A stretch of 5,387 nucleotides of DNA from Candidatus Krumholzibacteriia bacterium (GTDB lineage Bacteria; Krumholzibacteriota; Krumholzibacteriia; LZORAL124-64-63), in assembly GCA_030632925.1 (NCBI GenBank), contig DAOVTU010000262.1:1-5387 (forward strand). The letters are read 5' to 3'. The position numbers and the translations under genes are program-made. Shown here piece by piece: positions 1-5,387 of the stretch. The notes beneath the pieces were generated by a model, which did not search any database, was not told the origin of the DNA, and saw nothing but the letters and a program-made list of their open reading frames with translations. Within the stretch, counting starts at the first letter, position 1, and each line of letters opens with the position of its first letter.

Positions 1-2
1 GG

Positions 3-1250
3 GGCGGGGGGGGGGGCGTGGGGCGCGGCGGGAGGGGCGAGGGCGTGGCGTTGAACCCGGTGGTGGCCGAGGTCTACGGCGAATATCTGGATACCTATAA
101 AGTGGAAAAAGCGAACATATGGCCGGCGCGGGAATTGACCCTGACGGCGGACCAGGATTTGGCGCCGGTAGTGATCGGCATCTGGGATTCGGGTGTGGAC
201 GTTGACGTCTTTGGCGACCGGATGTACGTCAATGCCGCCGAAAAAATGGACGGCACTGATACCGACGGCAACAGCTTTGTCGACGATGTGCACGGCATCG
301 CCTACGACCTCGACGGCGAAAAGACGCCGGACCTGCTGCACCCGCTGGGCGACCAGGACGGTAAGCTGGAATCGGTATTCGAGTACATGCAGGGCTTTGT
401 GGACATGACCTCGGCCGTGGACAGCCCCGAGGCCACCGCGGTGCGCGGCAAGATGGCCAACATCGAGCCCGAAGAAGTGGGCGACTTCCTGACCACCCTG
501 AGTTTCGGTGGCCTGTACATGCACGGCACCCACGTGGCGGGCATTGCCTCGAACGGCAATCCTTTTGCCCGCATTCTGGCAGCCCGCATCACCTTCGACT
601 ACCACATGGTGCCCCAGGCCATGACCATTGAGACGACCGAACTTTTGGCGGCCGACTATGCCGCGACCTCGGCCTACTTCCGTGCTCACGACGTGCGCGT
701 GGTGAACATGAGTTGGGGCTGGTCCTACAAGGAAATCGAGGGTGGCCTGGAGGCCAACGGGGTGGGTGAAAACGGTGAAGAGCGCGCTAAAATGGCCCGC
801 CAGATGATCGACATCCTGAGTGATGGTTTGCATCAGGCCATCGCCGATTCGCCGGAAATCCTGTTCGTGGCCGCCGCCGGCAACGCGGACAACGACGTTG
901 AGTTCGACGTGACGATTCCCTCGAGTTTTGACCTGCCCAACCTGATGGTGGTCGGAGCCCTGGACCAGGCCGGCGAGCCGACCAGTTTTACCAGCGGTGG
1001 CCGCAACGTGAAGGTGTACGCCAACGGCTTCCAGGTCGAAAGCACGGTGCCTGGGGGCGGCACCATGAAGATGTCCGGCACCTCGATGGCTTCGCCCAAC
1101 GTGGCCAATACGGCGGGCAAGCTGATTGCTTTGAACCCGGCCCTGAGCCCGGCCGAGGTGATTGTGCTGATCGAAAAGGGTGCCGATGCCCATCCGGAGC
1201 ATCCGGAAATTTGGCGCATGAATGCCAAAAAATCGGCAGAATTGCCCTAG
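3..1250 (+). CDS. S8 family (subtilisin-like) serine peptidase, 5'-truncated
   Basis: An endopeptidase of the subtilase superfamily, cutting peptide bonds with an Asp-His-Ser triad. Numbering from the GTG at 18, the triad is Asp57 (IWDSGV), His169 (MHGTHVAG) and Ser356 (SGTSMASP). The oxyanion Asn is Asn289 (AAAGN). All four are intact, so the enzyme should be active. An Asp/Asn-rich stretch at residues 78-90 (DGTDTDGNSFVDD) resembles the calcium-loop-like segment of many secreted bacterial subtilases. Asp57 to His169 spans 112 residues against about 32 in classical subtilisin, so there is a large acidic insert. About 54 residues follow the Ser, and no extra C-terminal domain is seen. The frame is open to the left edge and no signal peptide or propeptide is present, so the real start lies outside the window. 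The GTG at 18 lies in a G-rich, probably unreliable stretch and should not be taken as the start. Export is expected for the family but cannot be seen here. The gene is convergent with the M16 operon. Confidence 0.95.
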   Translation, partial: GGGGGVGRGGRGEGVALNPVVAEVYGEYLDTYKVEKANIWPARELTLTADQDLAPVVIGIWDSGVDVDVFGDRMYVNAAEKMDGTDTDGNSFVDDVHGIAYDLDGEKTPDLLHPLGDQDGKLESVFEYMQGFVDMTSAVDSPEATAVRGKMANIEPEEVGDFLTTLSFGGLYMHGTHVAGIASNGNPFARILAARITFDYHMVPQAMTIETTELLAADYAATSAYFRAHDVRVVNMSWGWSYKEIEGGLEANGVGENGEERAKMARQMIDILSDGLHQAIADSPEILFVAAAGNADNDVEFDVTIPSSFDLPNLMVVGALDQAGEPTSFTSGGRNVKVYANGFQVESTVPGGGTMKMSGTSMASPNVANTAGKLIALNPALSPAEVIVLIEKGADAHPEHPEIWRMNAKKSAELP

Positions 1251-1258
1251 TATACAAA

Positions 1259-1290
1259 GGCCCCCTTCTGGCACAGGCCGGAAGGGGGCT
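1259..1290. terminator. Bidirectional intrinsic terminator between convergent genes
   Basis: The arms at 1260-1272 and 1277-1289 form a 13-bp stem (GCCCCCTTCTGGC with GCCGGAAGGGGGC, one G-T wobble) around the 4-base loop ACAG. The hairpin starts about 10 bases after the peptidase stop at 1250. On the other strand it lies 17 bases after the SDR stop codon. The flanks are only moderately T-rich: CTTTGTATA reading leftward on the minus strand and TGAATTGTTCT rightward on the plus strand. Placement between two convergent genes and the strong GC stem support termination in both directions. Confidence 0.85.
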
Positions 1291-1307
1291 GAATTGTTCT
1301 GCCACGA

Positions 1308-2168
1308 TCAGTCTTCGAGCAACTCCGCATAACCTCGCATGAAATCCGGATAGACCAGCTTGTAACCTGCTTCCCGCAGGCGGCCGTTGCGGCAACGTTT
1401 GCTGGTGCGCCCGGGTACGGGGCCGGTCTTCAGCTTGAAGGGCTCCATGCCGATCTTCGTCGCCAGCCAGCTTTGCACGTCCCACATGGTGGCGGCGTGG
1501 CTGTCGGTGGCGAGGTACAGGTCGTGCAACTCTTCACCGCGCTCGTGCTTGAGAATCAGGTGTTCCAGAAAGCCGATGCCGTCCAGGCGGTGGATGCGGT
1601 TGGTGTACAGGCGGTGTTCGGGACCGCAGGCCTCGCCGCCGCGCACCTGATCCAGGAGGCGGGTGCGGCCTGGGCCGTAGATGCCGGAAAAGCGCACGTT
1701 GACATGGGGCAGGCCGCTGGCGGCAATGATCTGTTCGGCCTCCAGCATGCGTGCGCCCGAAAAAATGGTCGGCTCGGTGGGGCTGTTCTCATCGACCCAT
1801 TTGTGGTCGTCCTGATGGTAGACACTGGTGCTGGATACAAAAAACAAGCAGCCCGGTTTGGGGTCCAGGGCTGATAGCAGATTCTTGAGTCCAGCGACAT
1901 AAGCCTGGGCGTAGGCTTCATCGGTATAGGCGTCCGGCGTCAGGGTGATGACAACGTGGTCAAATTGTTGGCCCTGCAAACCGGCCAGAGTCGCCGGGTC
2001 GTCAAAATTTCCGGCCAGTTTTTCAAAACCTGCCGGCAGGTTTTCCGGCCGCCGGCGCAGGCCCACGACGCGGGCCCCGCGAGCGATCAAACGCTCGCCG
2101 AGGCCCGTGCCGATGTCGCCACATCCGGCCAGCAGAACTGACCGGCCTTTCAGTTCCAGATTGCTCAA
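1308..2168 (-). CDS. YeeZ-like atypical SDR, NAD(P)-dependent epimerase/dehydratase-type oxidoreductase
   Basis: A predicted cytosolic Rossmann-fold protein of 286 residues, a usual length for this group. The dinucleotide motif is G15-C-G-D-I-G20. It is followed after strand 2 by Arg38-Arg40 (GLRRRP), which suggests NADP(H) over NAD(H). Extended-SDR landmarks follow: SSTSVY at 112-117, FSGIYGPGR at 160-168, and IHRLDGIGF at 192-200, matching the VHLEDV-type segment. The C-terminal SKRCRNGRLREAGY...YPDF block at 256-276 resembles the end of E. coli YeeZ as I recall it. The usual catalytic YxxxK is not seen; the aligned place reads F136-S-G-A-R140, so classical SDR chemistry is doubtful. The substrate is unknown. 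The start is TTG at 2168-2166, overlapping the upstream stop as TTGA. No in-frame ATG or GTG lies near the start of the fold and no clear Shine-Dalgarno is visible, which suggests reinitiation after the M16 gene. An upstream extension of this frame into the M16 gene is only a shadow. It is the last gene of the operon and ends at the shared terminator. Confidence 0.86.
   Translation of the reverse strand: MSNLELKGRSVLLAGCGDIGTGLGERLIARGARVVGLRRRPENLPAGFEKLAGNFDDPATLAGLQGQQFDHVVITLTPDAYTDEAYAQAYVAGLKNLLSALDPKPGCLFFVSSTSVYHQDDHKWVDENSPTEPTIFSGARMLEAEQIIAASGLPHVNVRFSGIYGPGRTRLLDQVRGGEACGPEHRLYTNRIHRLDGIGFLEHLILKHERGEELHDLYLATDSHAATMWDVQSWLATKIGMEPFKLKTGPVPGRTSKRCRNGRLREAGYKLVYPDFMRGYAELLED
2025..2044. 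repeat. Perfect 20-bp palindrome inside the SDR gene
   Basis: The sequence AAAACCTGCC followed by GGCAGGTTTT is its own reverse complement over all 20 bases. The symmetry ends at 2024/2045. It lies within the coding region (codons for N-L-P-A-G-F, residues 43-48 of the SDR). It could be a dimeric protein-binding site, a small cruciform or RNA hairpin, or chance. No function is assigned. Confidence 0.6.
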
Positions 2169-3553
2169 AAGGCGAACCCGTTGGCCTGGATCGAAACCTC
2201 GGTCAGCTTGCCGTACTGCTTCACCTGTTCGCGGATGTCGTCGGCCTTGCCGATGATCACGAACTGCAGGTTTTCCCGCGGGAAATAGTCGGCAATCAGG
2301 CGCTTGGTCTCGGCCACCGTGAGGTTGTTTACGTTGGCTTCGAAATCGTTGATGTAGCTTTCGCCGTAGCCGTAGAAGTACATCTGGCCCAACAGGCCGG
2401 CCAACTGGCCACTGGTTTCGTAGCGCGGGGGGAACTGGCCTTTGACGTACGCCTTGGCGCTGGCCAGGGTCTCTTCGTCGATGCCTTTTTCCCACAACCG
2501 GCCGTAGGTCTTGAGGGCCAAATCGATGGCCTCGACGGTAGTCGCGGTGCGGGTGAAGGTCGAGATGCGGAACAGCCCGCCCTGGCCATAGGACTGGAAG
2601 GTGCTGCGGGCGCCGTAGGTCAGGCCGGCGTTGACGCGCAGTTCGTCATTCAGCCAGGAAGTGAAACGGCCCCCAAGAATGGTGTTGATGACCTGCAGGC
2701 CTACGCGATCAGGATTAGTGACGGCCACACCGGCGCCACCGATGTAGAAGGTGGATTCGCCGGCGTCAGCCTTGTCGACCAGCAGGACGCGCGCCTCGTC
2801 GGGCGTTGGCAGGGTGCCGACCGCAGGCACGGCCGAATCGCCGCGGTCCCAGTCGCTGAATATGGCTTCCAGCCGTTTTTTCATGTCGCCGGCTTTGAAA
2901 TCACCGACTACGCAGATGATCGTATTTTGCGGCTGGTACCAGGTCTGGTGGTAGCCGACTAGATCATTGCGGGTCGCTTTTTCCACCGACGTGGCGTCGC
3001 CCTCGGGTGCTGCGGCATAGGGATGGTCATCCAACAGCAACTTGTGGAAGTAGTTGTTGATGACCGCGCGGGGGCTTTCCTTTTGCTGGGAAAGCTGGGC
3101 CACCTGGCGACGCTGGTACTTGGCGAACTCGTCGGCGTCAAAAGTCGGCCGGCGCAGCATGTCGCCCAATATTGGCAGCATGGTGTCCAGATCGCGCACC
3201 GCAAACGAGGCCCGCAGCTGGTTGTACTCGTGGCCGGCACCGGAGCTGACCTGGGCGCCGATGAAGTCGAACTGGTGGTCCAGTTCCTGTTTGTCGAGGT
3301 CGCCGGCACCGAAGCGCAACGCCTCGGCCGTCAGGCCAGCCAGGCCGCTCAACTGTCCGTCGACCATGGCACCGCCGCCGATGATCACCCGCAGGTCGAT
3401 CAGCGGCACCTCGTGCTGCTCCATCAGGACCACGGTCAGGCCATTGTCCAAGACAGTCTTTTCATGTTTGGGCAGACTGTAGCCACCGGCCACAGCCAGC
3501 GTGGGCAATAATATCAGCACCGCGCTCAGCGCAATTTTCGCGAAGTTCTTCAT
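2165..3553 (-). CDS. M16 family peptidase-like protein, non-catalytic subunit with Arg/Tyr pair
   Basis: A 462-residue exported protein with two M16 half-domains (about 30-235 and 250-450). Residues 1-22 form a Sec signal peptide with a probable AVA|GG cleavage, placing it in the periplasm. The zinc-binding segment, HxxEH in active members, is replaced here: GLAGLTAEAL at 70-79 reads G73-L-T-A-E77, so no zinc site can form. The C-terminal half keeps the family block LGGRFTSWLNDELR...GLTYGARS (293-317). It contains Arg306 and Tyr313, seven residues apart, like the substrate-binding Arg824/Tyr831 of human insulysin. This is the pattern of the non-catalytic partner in two-gene M16 heterodimers. 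The ATG at 3553 is supported by the signal peptide and by AAGGAG seven bases upstream. The start overlaps the preceding M16 stop as ATGA, and the stop overlaps the SDR start as TTGA. It probably works as one complex with the adjacent HFFEH-bearing protein. The family call is firm; the partner role is inferred. Confidence 0.96.
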   Translation of the reverse strand: MKNFAKIALSAVLILLPTLAVAGGYSLPKHEKTVLDNGLTVVLMEQHEVPLIDLRVIIGGGAMVDGQLSGLAGLTAEALRFGAGDLDKQELDHQFDFIGAQVSSGAGHEYNQLRASFAVRDLDTMLPILGDMLRRPTFDADEFAKYQRRQVAQLSQQKESPRAVINNYFHKLLLDDHPYAAAPEGDATSVEKATRNDLVGYHQTWYQPQNTIICVVGDFKAGDMKKRLEAIFSDWDRGDSAVPAVGTLPTPDEARVLLVDKADAGESTFYIGGAGVAVTNPDRVGLQVINTILGGRFTSWLNDELRVNAGLTYGARSTFQSYGQGGLFRISTFTRTATTVEAIDLALKTYGRLWEKGIDEETLASAKAYVKGQFPPRYETSGQLAGLLGQMYFYGYGESYINDFEANVNNLTVAETKRLIADYFPRENLQFVIIGKADDIREQVKQYGKLTEVSIQANGFAF

Positions 3554-4938
3554 CGGTTTTCTCCTTCGCCATCGGTGCTGGCCACTTTGATGTCATCGGT
3601 GTCTTCACCGGAATCGAGTACGCCCACGGTGCGGTTGGCTTTGCGGAAGTACGCCTGAGCCACCCGCTGAATATCCGCCGGAGTGATCTTTTCGTATTCC
3701 TCAGGCGCGCTGAACAGCCGCGTGAAGTCGCCGTAGAACAATTCGTACGTGCCGATGGTATTGGCCTTGCCGTTGATGGTGGCCATGGTGCGGTGAAAAT
3801 CCACCAGCTTGCGGTTTTTGACCTTGGTCAGTTCGTCTTCGGTCACGCCCTCGGCCGCGACCTTGTTGATCTCGGTGATCATGGCCATTTCCAAAGTCTT
3901 CACGCTGACATCGGGCGCCGCCACCGCATAGAACATGAACAGGTTCGGATCAAAACTTTCGGGCAGGTGGGTGAAAACCTGCGTGGCGACCTGCTGCTCG
4001 TCGATCAGGCTGTTCTGCAGGCGACTGCTGCGGCCGGTGGCCAGGATGTCATTCAGCAACTCCAAAGCCTGCCAGTCATCGCTGCCGGCTTCGGGCACAT
4101 GGTAGGCCAACATAATGTTGGGCGAGGTCACTGAAGCCTTCTGCACATACACGCGCCGCTCGCCTTTTTGCTCGGGCTCAGTGGTGACCACGGCACGAGG
4201 CTCCGGTTGGGCCGGGATAGGCCCGAAGTGTTTCTCGGCCATTTTTTTGACGTCTTTGAATTTCACGTCACCGGCAATCACCACGACCGCGTTGTTGGGC
4301 GCGTAGTAGGTGCGGTGGTAGTCCTCGACATCTTGCTGGCTCCAGGCCGCGATGTCGGATTCGTGCCCGATGACCGACCAGCTGTAGGGATGGGCGCGGA
4401 AGGCCGAGCCTTTCACCTCTTCCCAGATGGTCCGGAAATTGGAGTTCTCCAGGCCCGTGCTGCGCTCACTGGTGACCACGCCGCGCTCGGATTCGACCAT
4501 GCCCGGATCGATGCTCAGGTTGGCGATGCGGTCGGCCTCGAGGTCGAACATCAGTTCCAGCGCATCGGACGGGAACCAGTCCGTATATACAGTGATATTT
4601 TCGGTGGTGTAGGCGTTGTTGGCGCCGCCGGCCGCTTCCATGGTGCGGTCGAACATCTTCGGGCCGTATTTTTTGGACCCGTTGAACATCATGTGTTCGA
4701 AGAAGTGGGACAGACCGGTGATGCCCGGCACCTCGTTGCGCGAACCGACCTTCCAGAACAGATACATGTTCGCGTTGGGAATGGAGTGGTCTTCGAGGAC
4801 GAGCACCTTCATGCCGTTGTCCAGGGTGAAGGTCTTGATGTCGTCGGCGCTGGTGGCGGCGGCGGCGGTGCTGGAAGTACCGGCAGTTCCGATGGCCAGA
4901 CTCAAAGCGATGACGATCCCGGTGAACCAGGATTTCAT
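3550..4938 (-). CDS. M16 family zinc metallopeptidase, catalytic subunit
   Basis: A 462-residue zinc endopeptidase of the pitrilysin/processing-peptidase family, predicted periplasmic. Residues 1 to about 28 form a signal peptide (basic MKSWF start, hydrophobic core, Ala-rich end). The inverted zinc motif is H78-F-F-E81-H82. The third ligand is Glu158 in ESERGVVTSER, with supporting Glu151, so the HxxEH-x75-E spacing fits the family. The N-terminal half also shows GGANNAYT (104-111) and YYAPNNAVVVIAGD (211-224). The C-terminal half (about 265-440) has GRSSRLQNSL at 302-311. At the place of the insulysin Arg/Tyr pair it reads Ile312 and Thr319, so that pair is missing and must come from another chain. 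The start is ATG 4938-4936 and not an in-frame ATG 48 bases upstream, because it has AAGGAG six bases before it and opens the signal peptide directly. The last ~20 residues are acidic and polar. It is the first gene of the operon and overlaps the next by ATGA. Confidence 0.97.
   Translation of the reverse strand: MKSWFTGIVIALSLAIGTAGTSSTAAAATSADDIKTFTLDNGMKVLVLEDHSIPNANMYLFWKVGSRNEVPGITGLSHFFEHMMFNGSKKYGPKMFDRTMEAAGGANNAYTTENITVYTDWFPSDALELMFDLEADRIANLSIDPGMVESERGVVTSERSTGLENSNFRTIWEEVKGSAFRAHPYSWSVIGHESDIAAWSQQDVEDYHRTYYAPNNAVVVIAGDVKFKDVKKMAEKHFGPIPAQPEPRAVVTTEPEQKGERRVYVQKASVTSPNIMLAYHVPEAGSDDWQALELLNDILATGRSSRLQNSLIDEQQVATQVFTHLPESFDPNLFMFYAVAAPDVSVKTLEMAMITEINKVAAEGVTEDELTKVKNRKLVDFHRTMATINGKANTIGTYELFYGDFTRLFSAPEEYEKITPADIQRVAQAYFRKANRTVGVLDSGEDTDDIKVASTDGEGENR
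3561..3566 (-). promoter_or_regulatory. Ribosome binding site of the second M16 gene
   Basis: AAGGAG on the minus strand, seven bases before the ATG at 3553-3551. It sits inside the last codons of the upstream M16 gene (Gly-Glu-Gly-Glu-Asn-Arg tail). The downstream gene therefore has its own strong site in addition to the ATGA overlap, which favours near-equal synthesis of the two subunits. Confidence 0.85.
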
Positions 4939-4944
4939 GGTGTG

Positions 4945-4950
4945 CTCCTT
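4945..4950 (-). promoter_or_regulatory. Ribosome binding site deciding the start of the first M16 gene
   Basis: AAGGAG on the minus strand, six bases before the ATG at 4938-4936. It falls inside a longer in-frame reading that would begin at 4986. That longer start would put sixteen extra residues ahead of a textbook signal peptide, so the downstream ATG is preferred. Confidence 0.9.
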
Positions 4951-5029
4951 GTAAGGTGAGATTTGAGGGACGGGAATCCTGTCCAATAACGGTATAGCGT
5001 AACCCAGAGTTGCATCGGCGCCACGAAAA
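4951..5029 (-). promoter_or_regulatory. Intergenic gap upstream of the M16 operon, possible promoter
   Basis: There are 91 bases between the permease stop and the first M16 ATG, the largest gap between genes on the minus strand. A weak -10-like hexamer, TATACC or CTATAC, lies at about 4991-4997 on the minus strand, but I find no good -35 hexamer at 16-18 bases. No clear terminator hairpin follows the permease stop. A promoter here is plausible from position only; read-through from the permease is not excluded. Confidence 0.25.
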
Positions 5030-5387
5030 TCAGTGACTGAGCACCAGACGCACCACCACCAGGAGCATCAGAACGGCAAAAATACGGCGAAATACGGTGC
5101 CGCGCACGCGACGATTGGTCCAGGCGCCAAACTGGGCCGCCGGCACCGCCGAAAGGGCCAGCAAGCCGACTACGGGCAGGGCTACAAAGCCTGTAAATCC
5201 CGCTCCCGGTGGAACGGAAGGCGATCCGGTCAGGTAGCCCGCTGCTGCAGCCAGGGAACTGAAAATGATCACGGCGCTGCTGGTGCCGGCCAGCCATCCG
5301 GCCGGCAGGCCCAACAGTATCGCAAGGGCGGGCACCAGGACGATGCCGCCGGCCAGCCCACTCATGCCGGCCACCAGGCCTACACCC
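5030..5387 (-). CDS. TauE/SafE family membrane permease, C-terminal part (5' cut by window edge)
   Basis: The visible 118 residues are strongly hydrophobic, with about four membrane segments near 11-30, 33-54, 63-86 and 98-116. The opening GLVAGMSGLAGG...VP (residues 3-19) matches the glycine-rich aG..sGl.GgGGG....P motif that begins each half of TauE/SafE proteins, in a slightly degenerate form. A-G-T-S-S at 33-37 and a P-A-A-x-x-G segment at 82-87 also fit. Family members are inner-membrane proteins of about 250 residues, linked to export or uptake of sulfite, sulfoacetate and other small organosulfur or carboxylate anions, so roughly half of this protein is missing. The substrate cannot be told. 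The frame stays open to the edge and internal GTG/ATG codons at 5374 and 5365 are not likely starts. It lies 91 bases upstream of the M16 operon on the same strand, and no functional link is evident. Confidence 0.83.
   Translation of the reverse strand, partial: GVGLVAGMSGLAGGIVLVPALAILLGLPAGWLAGTSSAVIIFSSLAAAAGYLTGSPSVPPGAGFTGFVALPVVGLLALSAVPAAQFGAWTNRRVRGTVFRRIFAVLMLLVVVRLVLSH

Noticed and set aside
51..1140. The 10-base repeat TTGAACCCGG at 51-60 and 1131-1140
   Set aside because: Both copies encode Leu-Asn-Pro in coding sequence and the similarity does not extend; likely chance.
988..1485. A 165-codon minus-strand frame crossing the convergent gene ends and the terminator
   Set aside because: It overlaps two supported genes and the terminator hairpin, and its Arg/Pro/Ser-rich translation is typical of a shadow frame.
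2165..2185. C-terminal Phe (GFAF) of the second M16 protein as an outer-membrane insertion signal
   Set aside because: The protein is a soluble M16 fold without beta-barrel strands, so a terminal Phe alone is not evidence.
2169..2495. Upstream extension of the SDR frame to an ATG at 2495
   Set aside because: The extra 109 residues are Arg/Gly/Gln-rich, have no fold motif, and coincide with the end of the second M16 gene in another frame. The Rossmann motif begins right after the TTG at 2168.
3074..3095. Inverted repeat GCTTTCC / GGAAAGC with an 8-base loop inside the second M16 gene
   Set aside because: A 7-bp stem in the middle of a gene with no T-tract is expected by chance and has no supporting context.
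4855..4866. Short GGC triplet run in the first M16 gene
   Set aside because: It encodes the Ala run at the end of the signal peptide; only four units, ordinary for GC-rich genomes.
4168..4959. A 263-codon open frame on the + strand opposite the first M16 gene
   Set aside because: It lies entirely antisense to a well-supported gene, has a skewed Val/Gly/His/Asp composition and shows no family motif. It is a codon-bias shadow of the GC-rich minus-strand gene.
4939..4986. Longer N-terminus for the first M16 protein from the ATG at 4986
   Set aside because: It would bury the AAGGAG ribosome site and put sixteen polar residues before the signal peptide.
4935..5297. A 120-codon minus-strand frame across the permease and the intergenic gap
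   Set aside because: It overlaps the permease in another frame, runs through the operon leader and carries no recognisable motif.

Overview
The window is a GC-rich (roughly 60% by eye) bacterial chromosomal fragment with tight gene packing, Shine-Dalgarno-led starts and Sec-type signal peptides. Paired exported M16 metallopeptidases point to a Gram-negative-type envelope. No marker gene fixes the phylum. The first ~50 bases are almost pure G/C with an 11-G run, and both edges cut through genes, so this looks like the end of a draft or metagenomic contig.

Layout. (1) Bases 3-1250, + strand: a 5'-truncated S8 (subtilisin-type) serine peptidase with complete Asp/His/Asn/Ser motifs and an unusually long Asp-to-His insert. 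(2) Bases 1251-1307: a strong GC hairpin that can terminate both converging transcription units. (3) Bases 4938-1308, - strand: a compact three-gene unit, read right to left. It holds an active M16 zinc peptidase (HFFEH motif), a second M16 subunit with a degenerate zinc site but an intact Arg/Tyr pair, and a YeeZ-like atypical short-chain dehydrogenase (SDR). The junctions are 4-base stop/start overlaps (ATGA and TTGA), implying translational coupling. (4) Bases 4939-5029: a 91-base gap that may carry the operon promoter. (5) Bases 5030-5387, - strand: the C-terminal part of a TauE/SafE-type membrane permease running off the right edge.

How the genes fit together. The two M16 proteins are complementary. 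One has the zinc-binding HxxEH...E site and lacks the Arg/Tyr substrate-binding pair; the other has lost the zinc site and keeps the pair at the insulysin spacing of seven residues. They most likely form one periplasmic heterodimeric peptidase. The cytosolic SDR is coupled to the pair without an obvious biochemical link and is the least expected part of the operon. I see no CRISPR array, mobile element, phage gene, tRNA or rRNA, and no clear sign of a wholly new system.
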